From NCBI GenBank assembly GCA_963966185.1, contig CAWZYM010000086.1:227001-291000 (forward strand): a DNA stretch of 64,000 nt, given 5' to 3'. This document shows positions 35,401-45,471 of this stretch, one piece after another (position 1 is the first letter of the stretch; every line of letters begins with the position of its first letter). The notes beneath the pieces were generated by a model. It was not told where the DNA came from, did not search any database, and saw only the letters and a program-made list of their open reading frames with translations. The translations under genes and the position numbers were made by a program. Source of the DNA: Rhabditoides inermis (lineage: Eukaryota; Nematoda; Chromadorea; Rhabditida; Rhabditidae).

Positions 35401-38400
35401 CAGACAAAATTGTCTAAAGTTCTCGTAAGGTAACTATTAAATTTACAATTCCTAAACGGTGTGCACTCCGTATTTTAGGAAAAATAAACAAATAAAATCA
35501 CACTCACGTTCGAAGAGTAGATCTCCTCTTTGAACTCCTTGCACTTCTCCAGCAGATTCTTGAGCTGCTTCTTCTTCTTCGTCTGCGGGTCGAGCATCTC
35601 CCGCCTGGTGCCTCCTGGTCTTCTCCGGCTTGGTCTTGCAGGCGTTGCTGCTCCCACAGCGTTCGCCATCTCCCACACTCCAATTCCCCACAGAGCATTA
35701 GAGCACAGCTCGTCGGCCGCAGCATACAAAATGTTACACACGAGCATCAACCACAAAAAAACATAGAGTGTAAAAATAGGAGACGCACGCAAAATAAAAT
35801 AGTGACTGGCCTAAATCCCAAAATTGCAGAAGAATAATTCTTCAATGCAAATGGTTTGCATTACGGTATATTGCAGGGATCACGTCGTCGCGGGACCAAA
35901 TAGGCGCGAATTTCGAAAAATCCCACCGTCACTGCACTCTCCGTCTTTCCTCTCTGCGTCTCTGCCTGCTGCTCCAGTGTGCGCTCGCGATCTCGCCCGG
36001 CTCTTCCCGCCTGCGTCTCTGTCTGCGCGCTCCAGTGTGCACTCGCTATCTCGCCCGGCTCTTCCCGCCTGTCTGCGACTGATAGCGATCTCGCTGCCTC
36101 TCGGTTACTGCTGCCACCCGGCGCTCGCTGACCAAATATTGATCCGCCCTCTCTGCCGTGATGTGGTGTGAGCGCTCCGTGTGTACTGCCCGCCCACTAT
36201 CTCGCCTGGCTCTTCCCGCCTGTCTGCGACTGATAGCGATCTCACTGCCTCCTGCAGCCACCCAGCGCTCGCTGACCACACATTGATCCGCCCTCTCTGC
36301 CGTGGTGTGGAGTGGGCACTCTGTGTGTACCGCCCGCCCCCTGCGGTGCTTGTCGTCTCCGATCGATCTCTCGACTTATCGATCGCGTCGCATCCCGCCT
36401 CTGAAACTGGCGATGCTTCTTCGTCTTCTTCGGTGAGTAACGTTGTTGTTCTTCTCTATCTCCATTCGGCAGACACGCTGTACCTCAATTTCCCTCTGCC
36501 CTAATCGCTTCTGCCATTCGATTGCGCCCGCAATCGAGGCTGCGAAAGGGGGTCTCTCTCCTCTCTGCTCTCCTCGCCGCTTGAGTGTGCTTTCAGCTCT
36601 TCCTGCCGGCCCGATCGATTGCGCCCTGTGTGTGTGTAGGGTGATCAGCCCGCACACTTCGCGCCCGCCGATCCTGCCCTGAAAAGGCTCCCGGCCGCAC
36701 ATCATATCTGATGAAGAGAAAGGAAATAAGACATAGAGGAATTGATATCCGAGCTAGTCTGCCCCTTACATTCAGACCCCTAGCAAGGAGAGAGAAGAAG
36801 GTGCATAATAATCGCGTGTGATACAATTCTCTTTTTCGACAACGCATCGAAGCGGAGAGTGGCGGAATGGAAAACCAAACGACACACAAAGCGACTATGC
36901 GTAGTCGAAAAAAACATCAATGGAATGCATGGTAAAACAAACGGTAAGACAATAATGATGAGGTGGTGGATCGCCCTCCTACAAAGAAAAGACACTCGCT
37001 GGTACCAGTTAGCATGTCGGTCCGTCTAGCGTACCCGACGACAAGTGTCGGCGGGACTATACGACTAGAACAGTCCTACGTGCCAGTGGAAACCGCGCTA
37101 CTACCATAATACCAATGCTGCTACCATAAGAAACCATAAACCCATGTCTACCGTAACCCGATACCAATGCATCCACAGACAATCCCAAGACATATAGAGA
37201 AGAGAGTTTTACTATAGCATAGAGATATGTACACGACAACAATCGTACAACAACACAACGATATCACATAACGAGTCCAAGACTACAAGACGGGTACACC
37301 AAGATTACATCACGGTCGGTTCAAGACTACATCACGACCAAGAGTGAAGACTCAAGCGATGGCGGCAGCCAGAGCTTATATACTGCTATCTGATGTGCAG
37401 GCGATAAGATACTCAGCCGGATGGTAGAGTGCGGCGGGAGTTCGAGTGGGGGTTTCCAGTGCGGGTACGGTGTGTGCGATGGGGCGCGACACTCCTAGTC
37501 CAACAGAATACCCATTCTGTTACTTTAATAATAATAATAATGGTTTATCCATAGGTGCAGACAAAACACAAACACAATATACAAACTTGGGGCGGAATGT
37601 ACAAAGGTTTAGTGTTTTGTCCCCGGATGGGTCCTTGGAGGGTATTGCTCCCTATAGCAAAGCCTCATCCGGTGGGTAGCATCTTTTGAGAATCTTCTTT
37701 CTTCTTCCATATAGAGTATGCGGCCTTGATCCATCCTTGAACGCGTGAGCCTTATGGACCACGTTGCCTCTACCGTCGAACGTTATCGAACTTCTCGCGT
37801 CCATTTGCATACTTGCTCCCGGTCGATCCATTCGTCACCATCATGTTGCGAAATCCAAGAAATCCGCGAGTTGCCCACTAGTGCACTTCCAACAGGCTTA
37901 TTTGGCTCCTCCTTATCGTCTCACAGTGAACGGCTCCAGATATCGATCGATAACAATGACGTACTTCTCTTCCGTTCGCGGGTGCCACCGTAGCTCTTCA
38001 ATTCGTTTTCGCTTTGTACCTTCTTTTCCTCCAATCGAGAATCCGCGCTTCGCCCACTAGTGCACTTCCAACAGGCTTATTTGGCGTCGCCTTATCGTCT
38101 CGCAATGAACGGCCTCAATTCGAGAATCAGTCGATACTCCAAGAAACCTCATATCCAAGCGGCGGCGGCGGTGACTTTCATTGTCGTCGGGTGGTCATTC
38201 GAGGGAGCGCGGGAAGGGGCAACCGCTCGCGGGGACGGGAAAATGAGAAGTGACTAGTGCACTTTCAACAGGTTCTCGAAAATTTTCCCAGTGTTCCGGT
38301 AAGTGTTTAGTTTAGCGGTGAAAATAACGCAATTTTCAGCGCTACTAGAAAAGGTTTTTTCACACAGTGAGTCACGTATTGTTAGTCAACAGTATGCCAT

Positions 38401-39342
38401 ATGATTACTCTCGAGGGTGAAGCCGGGTCGGCCCCGCGTCAGCTGCGAGAAGTGGGGCATGTTGAGGAGCCGCGCGCGTCTCAGCTCGATCACGTCACTC
38501 TGCGACTTGCGGTGACGATACAGTGGGGTGAGCGCGTTCCATCTTGCCTTAAAGCGACAATTTAACTTATAAATGATATTATACTGATGAATGAATAAAG
38601 AAAATCACACTGCCATGCAAATACTCTAAAAAAAAATGCACACTCTAAGCACGGGATCATTTATTTCAACTTATTGGCGAGAAGATAAATATCTCCGAGA
38701 GAAACTAATAGATTTCATGAGCTCACCATGTACTGTTGAATGGTGGGCGTTGTCGTGGGCGGGGGATGAACGGTCCTTTTTGTCGTGGCAACAGTCGGTC
38801 TCGGCGTTACTGGTAACGGCTTTGGTATGGTAGCAGGCGGTCTATGAGTAGTGGGAGCGGTAGCCCTAGTGGTTCTGATTGGTGTCGTCGTCGTCGTCGT
38901 CGTCGTCGTCGCTGGAGGTTGCGCGGTGCTGTTTGACGCAGTCGTGTTAATGGAAAAAATGTCTTGTGTAGATGAATCAGCCGTTTCCGCGGGTTTCCGT
39001 GTGACAGATAGATGAGTCGCGTTCGAAGATTCGACGAATTGGCACTTGTCCACTAGCTCATACACTATCATCACGCCTTCAGCCACACCAGACCGAGCGC
39101 ACTTCCCCTCCACATGTGTCAGATGGGTTCTGGCAGTATTACAACAGTGTAAGCAATTATAAAATCATACCGTTGTATCCCGTAGCACTTTGTCGAGTTA
39201 TTTCGAGTTAAGTTCGTCACGACCGCTACGAGTGTTCCATTCACAGATGCGCAGGGTAACTCGGAACCGAAATCTAATATCAGATTGGGAAGAACACATG
39301 AATAGTAAAAATTCCAGGCGAGCATTGATGAACAATGATGTC
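29451..39342 (-). CDS. Gene B1: paralogue of A1, split by an ~8 kb nested insertion
   Basis: Exons on the minus strand: about 39342-39171, 39129-38727, 38547-38409, then across the insertion 30176-30093 and 29734-29451 (stop TGA). All junction phases match A1 and no exon examined contains a stop. The Thr-rich linker is shorter than in A1. The intron between 38409 and 30176 carries a 7.1 kb LTR element (30407-37524) and LINE-like sequence (37525-38270). Upstream of 39342, a 1-nt loss and a 4-nt gain relative to A1 break the frame that is open in A1. So either that part is intronic in both genes or B1 has lost its 5' end. Function unknown. Confidence 0.55.
30407..30924 (-). repeat. 3' LTR of the Gag-protease element
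   Basis: 518 bp, matching 37007-37524. The polypurine tract adjoins at 30925-30937 (CCTCCCTATCTCC on the plus strand). Confidence 0.85.
31590..31720. repeat. Short tandem repeats inside the LTR element
   Basis: CGATCTTCAACGGCTGACAT-type units of about 24 bp repeat four to five times. They lie between the gag frame and the 3' LTR and have no coding match. Confidence 0.6.
31908..34697 (-). CDS. Gag-protease polyprotein of the LTR element
   Basis: An uninterrupted frame of 929 codons. Two CCHC zinc knuckles come first (CNYCGSGNHPQADC at about 119-132 and CFNCQGQHFRSHC at about 184-196). Then a Ty3-type capsid (around RVLQFLRRFEDVWNYIKP to LGYQVRVAKPENYAEAMRI), a third knuckle (CYDCGGPHFKADC, about 644), a QPM repeat, and a retropepsin with catalytic LALVDTGACVSI (Asp about 781) and closing YQIILGNTCL. 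Knuckles ahead of the capsid are unusual. The first ATG in frame is about residue 17 (34649), and an upstream exon may supply another start. A perfect intron-like GTAAGT...TTTTCAG lies exactly over the stop codon. Confidence 0.85.
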   Translation of the reverse strand: MLLLLLRLGNIQGGLEMAGTGLVHLKSWAGGDIGKEDSMASRNGETKDLMFNSKDAVGNTTSARNGERTELRTTQRDEGAHTSWEEERDVMLCNMQALIKRIRELEDEIEISKLWTRQCNYCGSGNHPQADCAKFLINMERLDREHKQRKEEAEADSQRLQQAQQMQQQLPQTSRKLRKSTVKCFNCQGQHFRSHCPLLRQQLNQQMIYQQMQTPAIANGAWAQQGTTLPQMQCVPHTMALTQSQTQTMHGLEQQRMTPALASPLTTMCQVPQMSPEMAAVSPPLMAGREETQRAPGQWTQWAPGQWTQQQFLPLATPVLQQLRTPEEIASPETQRDKARKHNDAMSTHGQLQLHGATAHTPVGAEMTRYDDKTLMKLPRVNVIGCGAADKSVEIPVFTGTGDTRVLQFLRRFEDVWNYIKPNDDGSSKEKARMLITHLDGMARERIEELTQDERDDFEKIEQHLKNFFNDDAYKDRAKRTLQELTQSEDQSVVEFGHELKKLIHTAYEGLPDKHIELRLHEEFMRKLNKKLGYQVRVAKPENYAEAMRIARNVENAYEPAGISASYSKGGSLGDEEKPSTSKKAAVYTTQAMQPCAGEKPSVALHDWNELKSRVDRIEEWMNRCEGAPSKKERRQLTNVRCYDCGGPHFKADCPQLRQSMMQQHYQMLPMQPMQPMQPMQPMQPVQLMQSQAQQPATQVMAAGNGSRIQELENQLSQQQEAYAALMKHNSQLMNMEPRSGGNTVATVENQMKQKMTATKESHFYSQIPIKVNTIRLLALVDTGACVSICHTSIAPLVGVFSFKEDPDFKQAAGVNGEPVSVKGYADVEMCFGQMKQTVRLYFSDLVERPKGSHSYQIILGNTCLRELPPWSIDYDAKAMRIGWDTIPIVNVTSAEKPRFTMSEERGSTHNMGESQENQLTGVTKGNHQ
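35160..36400. repeat. Tandem repeats in the leader of the LTR element
   Basis: About 35178-35335 holds just over two units of a roughly 70 bp repeat (CACCCGTCGTCGGTGGATAG). About 36040-36340 holds two units of a roughly 150 bp repeat (CTCGCC-GGCTCTTCCCGCCTG ... GATCCGCCCTCTCTGCCGTG). Both lie in the 2.3 kb untranslated leader between the PBS and gag. Confidence 0.6.
35508..35669 (-). CDS. Possible leader exon of the Gag gene
   Basis: 54 codons from ATG (MANAVGAATPARPSRRR at its start) to a strong donor (AAC|GTGAGTGTG). A plausible acceptor (TTATCTTATTAG) just before the gag frame at about 34700 would join it in phase 0. The peptide is basic with a Lys-rich segment. This is inference from splice signals only. 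Confidence 0.35.
36990..37007 (-). promoter_or_regulatory. Primer-binding site of the Gag-protease element
   Basis: TGGTACCAGCGAGTGTC starts at the last base of the 5' LTR on the minus strand. It begins TGG, complementary to a tRNA CCA end. The donor tRNA was not identified. Confidence 0.65.
37007..37524 (-). repeat. 5' LTR of the Gag-protease element
   Basis: 518 bp, matching 30407-30924. It would contain the promoter. The right-hand TTAA duplication follows at 37525-37528. Confidence 0.85.
37525..38253 (-). repeat. LINE 3'-end fragment plus dispersed repeat
   Basis: On the minus strand the sequence ends TATGGATAAACC followed by (ATT)n, a typical microsatellite tail of a CR1/L2-type LINE. 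Further in, short frames are broken. Bases 37986-38253 repeat window positions 1-268. The LTR element inserted at the tail, and the whole lies in the B1 intron. Confidence 0.6.
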
Positions 39343-39693
39343 CTGTCAACAACGACGCTTTCCCTCTTTAGTGTCTTCAATTAGTATCTTGGTAACGAGG
39401 ATTCGTGCAGTGTCATTTATTACTTACAGACTGCTGAATGCTAATGGAAGCCAACGTCGAAAAAGGCAACACACACCACACAATTGTAAACAAACGTCGA
39501 GTTGTTACTATGAATTATTTTCACATCATTTAGAGCGGTATACTCACTTATTTTTCGCCAATCTTAGGAGATAAGAAAAAGAAGAACAGATAGATGAACA
39601 TCATGGACCCAGCAAGACTTACAGACTGAACCTATCTATGCCTTACGAAAATGTGATAAAAATGATTACGTCCACTCATGGACCCAGCAACAC

Positions 39694-40254
39694 TTAAAGG
39701 TAGTGTACCCTCTGAATCTGGGTGTATGCGTAGATATAACATGTCATTGTTTACGATTCAATGAGTATATTATGATAATGCAAATATACATTCTGAAACA
39801 AATTAGTTTTTAAAAATCATTTGAAAATTGGAGTGAGAAATCGTAGAATCTAATAACTTTTAATCAGCTCGGGGGTGTGTGCACAACCTGCACGGTTACA
39901 CAATTTGACCACACTATCGGCTGTTTCATTAACGACAATTTATTTCCATGTGTTTATATTGTTTCTTATGTCATTCTTATTTTGGATAACATTTTTAATA
40001 TGTGTTTCTTTTACGAATTTGGCGGGAACAGCTGATAGAAAAATAATCTGCTAAACGCAGTAAGTTCTGTGAATATCATAACTCATCTCGTTGCGTAAAT
40101 ATGCGTATCATGGTGGATTTAAAAGAATTTTTGATAAATTTCATTATTTTTCATCACAAACAACCACAAACGGCATGAAAATAATTCTAAAAGGCATTGA
40201 TAATACATTCGTGATAATTTTTATTATGGGATTCGGAGGGTACACTACCTTTAA
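39694..40254. mobile_element. TTAA-flanked MITE
   Basis: Inverted terminal repeats AGGTAGTGTACCCTC(T/C)GAATC lie at 39698 and, in reverse, at 40250. They are flanked on both sides by TTAA (39694-39697 and 40251-40254). The 553 bp AT-rich interior has no gene. TTAA duplications point to piggyBac-type mobilisation. Confidence 0.75.
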
Positions 40255-40854
40255 AGACTAAACCTTGAAATATTTTCTTAAATTCAGTGGCGGTATATTC
40301 TTTTTTTTAATTCAAAGCCACTAGAGAACGAAAATACAGTACGTGCATGATTTAACATTGTCGACGAAAGTTGTTTTACGAATGGATAAGTAGACCCAGA
40401 CGCTAGCTCTCCGGTGTCTGAGAATGACTCTAATCACCTCCATCCTCCACGAAAAATGTGAAAAAAAAATTACGTCCACTTGTTACCTTGAATTAGTTTC
40501 ACAAATTCAGTTGCGGTATATTCATTTTTTGTCAATAATCACGTGTTGTTAACCGGCAGAATGTTATTTTGAAGTTTTCGAATTTAGGAACCACGTTTCA
40601 CAATTGTTACCACTTCAATCGAGGCTCGCATGTTCGATTTTGATTGAATCGTTCGCCTGCTATTTTTTCAGTGCAGACTTTTACGTGTACTTTTGCCACG
40701 TTTCATTCATAACAGCAAAAACGACCGCATAAAAGCAGAGCGCCGGAGTCAGTCATCACATCAACATCCTCTACTACTTCCAATCGCATCATTCCGCCAT
40801 GCTCATTTCCATACATTCTTTTCTCAAGCTATTGTTCATACCAACTCGTTCAGG
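40255..40854. other. Upstream region of the two-module gene
   Basis: AT-rich, no gene found. It should contain the promoter of the plus-strand gene at 40855; no TATA box or trans-splice acceptor was identified with confidence. The open frame continues upstream of the chosen ATG, but the signal peptide begins exactly there. Confidence 0.4.
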
Positions 40855-43800
40855 ATGAAGATCGTCCTCGTTTTCTCCCTCCTGGTGGCGGGCGCGTCTG
40901 CGGCGTGCAATCCTGACTACACCAAGGGAGGCGTGGGATGGTTCTTCTGCAACCAACAGTCGATGAGTGTCCCGTCCACCTACAACCTCCGGTGGCACAA
41001 GCACTTCGAGCAACGCTTCCAACTGCTGGGAGCTGCGTGTGAAGAGCTGGAGACCAAGATCACAGAGATTCGCGCCATGGACTTCAACCTGAATGTGAAT
41101 GTGAAGTGGACCTTCTCCAACACACCCGAAGGAGTCTTCTTCGATTGGTTCTATGGAGCCCAGTTCTCCAGCACTCTTCGCGAGCAAATCATCGCTCGTC
41201 CCGAGCTTCAGTTCTTCTTCAACGTCTCTTCCAGTGAGTATCATATGCGACAGCATGTTGTTCGTAAAACTAATGTACGACTTTGCAGTCAGCAAGATCA
41301 TTCCGAATGAGAACGCCAACCCCGCAGTTCCTTACACCATCGACGTCGCCACATGTGAACCTGCTGCATCCAGTTAGTTTGTATTCAGGTACCTTTCATA
41401 GTTTGTATGTTGCAGTTTTCTTGGACGAAGAACTCGCTGCCATTTTCAACGCTCTTCCTAACAACAACGACACCAAGCAAGCTCAGTCACACCTCTACTT
41501 TCTTTTCAACAACTCTATCTCGTTCACCAGCGAGAACAAGTACAAGGTGGGAACTCCTCTTCATGAATGATTCCCTATTTAGCATTTTTGTTTTTCAGTA
41601 TTACGCAGTGGTGTACGATGTGCTGACCAGCTATGGACTCGCTTCTCCGATGCTGTCGAATGTGACTGATTCTGCAGTGATGGAAGAGAATGGAGTGACA
41701 GCCGGAAGCAAGACTGACGAGTTCCTCCAGCTGACTATTGCCTTCTACTGTGACATCTTCATGACTTACTCCAGCGGAAAAGTGATCACTGCTGCTCAGA
41801 GCAGTGCGTTCTTCACTCAAATCGACATCGAGTGGAACTTCCTGTATGCTGAAGACAAGAAGAAAGTCAAGCAGTCTTGCCCTGGTTTCACGGACAAGTG
41901 TGAGAAGAAGGGAAAGAAGCTGAAGGGAGGCAGTGGAAGCAAGAACAAGAAGGCATCGCACGGGTCCAAGTCCAAGTCTGGTTCGAGCGAGAAGTCCGCT
42001 TCAAAGGAGTGGGACGGAACGTGCAACACCGAAGATCAGAGCAACATTGCATACGTGAGTAGACTAACACTGAAACATCATTAAACATATGAAACCATTT
42101 TTACAGTACATCTACCAAACGTTCTGTGCCGGACCTCAGGTGTTCAAGAGCTACACCCAGTACTTCATCTCCATTCAAACCCAGCTCATTCTTCTTGCTG
42201 GACCTGACAACGGACATCACTTGGAAACTATCTTTGCTACGGTAACACTATTAGACTCACCTGCCAATTCAATCGTTGATTCAGCTCAATGGAATGACTT
42301 TCACCAACGCTGACATCACCACTACATACGTCTACGCATTCCTTCAAGAAGTCGCAAAGCTCGACGTGACCGTAAGGTCTGAAATTGTCGCTGACTGTGA
42401 AATCTTTTTCAACACGCACAAGTGTGAGTTTACTGAGTTTTATTTGCCAGAGAAACAAATACCAATATTATGACAACTTTCAGTCCAAACGATCATTGCT
42501 GTGATAGGACGCATGAACGAGACAGTGGAGTTCACTGATATTCCCGAGGTGTTCCAAGGTACATTGGACTGCGATCTATTGCAACTCAAGCCATCATCAC
42601 ATTTTAGCCCTCATCTCCGTGGATGTGTTCGATGCGTACATGGAGTTGACTTTCGAGCAGAAGTGCCAGCTGTATGTGGTGTTCTCGTGCCACTCGCACA
42701 AGTACTTCGATGCTGCATCCATCTCCCAGGCTATTGCTAGCATCTCTGTCGAATTCTCCGCCGTTTTCGAGCTCAGCCTCTTCACTTCCCTCACCAGTGA
42801 CGTCCAGGACAACACTACTTTCACAGCTACGGTATGTTTATTATGAATGATTTCAAGTGACATTTGAATCCTAACCGTTTGCAGATTGAATCCGCGCAGT
42901 ACTACGCATTCTCGCAACTGGCTCTGTTTGACTTCTTCATGGAGTCTGAGGTGCTGGCTGCTGTTGACTCGTGTCTTCGCGAGCTCGATTTCGAGACCCA
43001 CGAGCGTCTCGCTCACTGTGCTCCCACCATCTTCTATAGTGTTGAGAAATGTGCCAAGGAGAGCCTCGTCACATTCTACAACCCGTTCCCCTACAACACG
43101 ATCGGCTGGAGTCTGATGAACAACATTGCAATGGGAACTCCGGGATACTACAAAAAGTGGAATGCTGTGTTCGAGCCTTGCGCACAACTCCTAGCAGCTC
43201 TCTGTCCCGAACTGAGCGACACAATCACTAACATTCTCAAAAACACCGCGATCACTGATTTCTCCGTCAAGGTTAATTTCTATGAGACTCCGGAGTACGC
43301 CATTTTGTATGAATTCTTCTTCAAACTTGACTGGGAGCTCCGCATCGAACTCTTCTACAAGATGGACTTCATGTTCGCTTACGACGAATGTGAGTGACGA
43401 ACGATTGAAAACACATCAAAGTTGTTTGTGTTTTCAGTCAACGCGCCGATCAAGGAGCAAGCTAAGAACCCCATCGAATTCCATCCCATCGATGTTGATT
43501 CGTGTGAATCGTCTGTTCAGAGTGAGTTATCATTTATCAGCAACAAACTACATGTGTTTGTCTTCTTTCTAGTGCTCATCGACATTCAACTCAACGAGAC
43601 GTGGAACAGTCTGTCCACTGACCAACAGTATCAGCTCATTTTCCTGTCCGGCAAAAGCCACTACTTCAAGTTCGAATTCGAGGTATATTGGTTTTTAATG
43701 ATCTTCTGATAACCTATTTTAGTACTACGCTTACGTGAACAGTATTCTGATCCAGCTTGGACTGATGAACCCTATGCTAGCCAACGTGACCAACACTTCG

Positions 43801-45219
43801 TTCATGGAGGAGATCGGAGCGACCAACGGAACCGCTGTCGGCTCTTTCTTCTATACCCTCATCAAATACAACTGCGACATGTGGATCAAGTTTGCGTGTG
43901 GAGAGAGCATTACTGTGGAGGCCGACTTGGCATTCAACACCCAGATCTACATTGGCTGGAAGTTCCTCACGCCTTCTGAGAAGAAGGTGGCCAAGGAGAA
44001 CTGCCACGGATTCTTCGATCAATACCATGGTGGCCATCTTTTGAATACTGAAAATAGTGGTTGTTCTAGACAAGAAGAAGAAGAAGCTTCACGGAGGTAG
44101 CAAGAGCGGCTCGCACGGAAAGGGATCCAAGTCGGGTTCGAACGAAAAGTCAAAGTCGAAGGAGTGGGATGGATCTTGCAACGAAGACGACTCCAAGTCT
44201 ATCGTCTATGTAAGCATTTTACCAAGCGTCTCACAATAACATTTTTGTTCAGTACGCTAAGCAAGCGTTCTACTGCGGAGAGATGGTCTTCAAGAAGTAC
44301 ACTTCTTACATCCTCTCGTTTGAGCTTATCTTCGTGAACTCTGTTGATGTGCAGTACGCTAGCCAAGTTCAAGCGTTGTTCGATACGGTAAAATCAAGTT
44401 TTATAATCAGATATAACATTTAAATTGCAGCTCAAGTCGAAGAAGTGTGACGACTCCAAGTGGGAGTCTTCCACCGTTCTGGAGTTCTTCACTCTTTTCG
44501 AAGCACTTGACGTTTCTGTTAGGACAGAGCTTATTTCCAAGTGCAAGGGATGTTTCAGTGTGTCGCAATGTATGTCTCACATGAGTTTACAAAACATGAA
44601 TCCATATTATAGTCTCGACTTCTATCCAGCTGCTCGGACGCCAGGAGGCTGGAGAAATTGTTGATATCACAGTTCTTCCGCCCGTTTTCCAGGGTACATC
44701 ACATCAATACAATACGTAAATGAGTGGTCATTTTTTTCAGAAATGATTTCTGTGGAGTGCAACAATGTGTTCCTGGCTATGACTGCTGAACAACAAAGCC
44801 AGATCTATATTGCCTTTGAAATGCGTTCGCAGTTCTCGCTAACCGCCTTCAAAGCGCTTCTGGAACAGATCTCTTCCGAGTTTGCTGCCGCTTACGTTGA
44901 GGTGTTCGAGTCATGCCAGTCGCTCTCCGTTGAAGCTACTTCTTTCGTCACCATGGTAAGCACTGTTTTGATGGAACGAGACACACTTTGAACTACGTTT
45001 CAGGTGGTCGAGGTGCAAGCGTATTCGTATTCGGAGTGCAGCGTGGGCGATTTCTACGAGGAGTCCACTTCTCTGGAGTACATCGCCACTGCCACTTCTA
45101 CTCTCACGTCGTCTGCTCGTGCTGAGCTCAAGTCGTGCGATTCCAACAAGTTCCAGGCGATTCTTGTTCTCATCGGAGAAGAGGACTTCGATGACGAAAA
45201 CACTACTCCTGCTTTCTAA
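40855..45219 (+). CDS. 18-exon gene for a secreted protein of two homologous modules
   Basis: Exons: 40855-41233, 41289-41372, 41416-41546, 41599-42054, 42107-42241, 42285-42423, 42484-42558, 42608-42831, 42885-43389, 43438-43521, 43573-43682, 43723-44029, 44070-44209, 44253-44387, 44431-44569, 44613-44693, 44741-44955, 45004-45219. All 17 introns are 40-60 bp GT-AG and all phases agree, giving 1,184 residues. It opens with a clear signal peptide (MKIVLVFSLLVAGASA). Residues about 20-603 and 604-1184 are homologous: exons 1-8 plus the start of 9 repeat as the rest of 9 to 18 with matching order and phases. Each module has a Lys/Ser/Gly linker (about 301-335 and 878-913) ending KEWDG(T/S)C. 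Helical, Cys-bearing and aromatic-rich otherwise. I do not recognise the family; it is extracellular by inference. Confidence 0.9.
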
Positions 45220-45471
45220 ACTACTCAACTTTGAACCATATCTTGAAAAGATAAATGTGCATTCTACGTCAATTTTGCATTTGACATATGGGAATAGAGA
45301 GCGGGAAGAAAGGTGCAGGTTGTGTTGGCGTTTGGATAAACGTTGGCATGCATGTGTCTGGACATCCCTTTCTCTCCTCTTTCCTTTCACTCTTCCATTT
45401 CACCTGCCGCCACTCGCCTCTCTCCCAGCCACACCGAGTGGTCGCACCTTCCTCCCACCCAGCCAGCCACG
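45220..45471. other. Intergenic gap
   Basis: About 250 bp between two plus-strand genes. It contains the 3' UTR of the first gene. No AATAAA was seen (an AGATAAATG lies near 45247). Confidence 0.4.

Larger units (their letters stand above)
30407..37524 (-). mobile_element. 7.1 kb LTR retrotransposon encoding Gag and protease only
   Basis: Two 518 bp LTRs (30407-30924 and 37007-37524) begin AGTTAGCATG and end TGTTACT. They look essentially identical. TTAA at 30403-30406 and 37525-37528 is the 4 bp target duplication. On the minus strand TGGTACCAGCGAGTGTC adjoins the 5' LTR (PBS), and GGAGATAGGGAGG directly precedes the 3' LTR (PPT). AGT...ACT termini with 4 bp duplications fit the gypsy clade. 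The interior has a Gag-protease frame but no RT, RNase H or integrase, so it is non-autonomous yet structurally complete. Confidence 0.9.
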
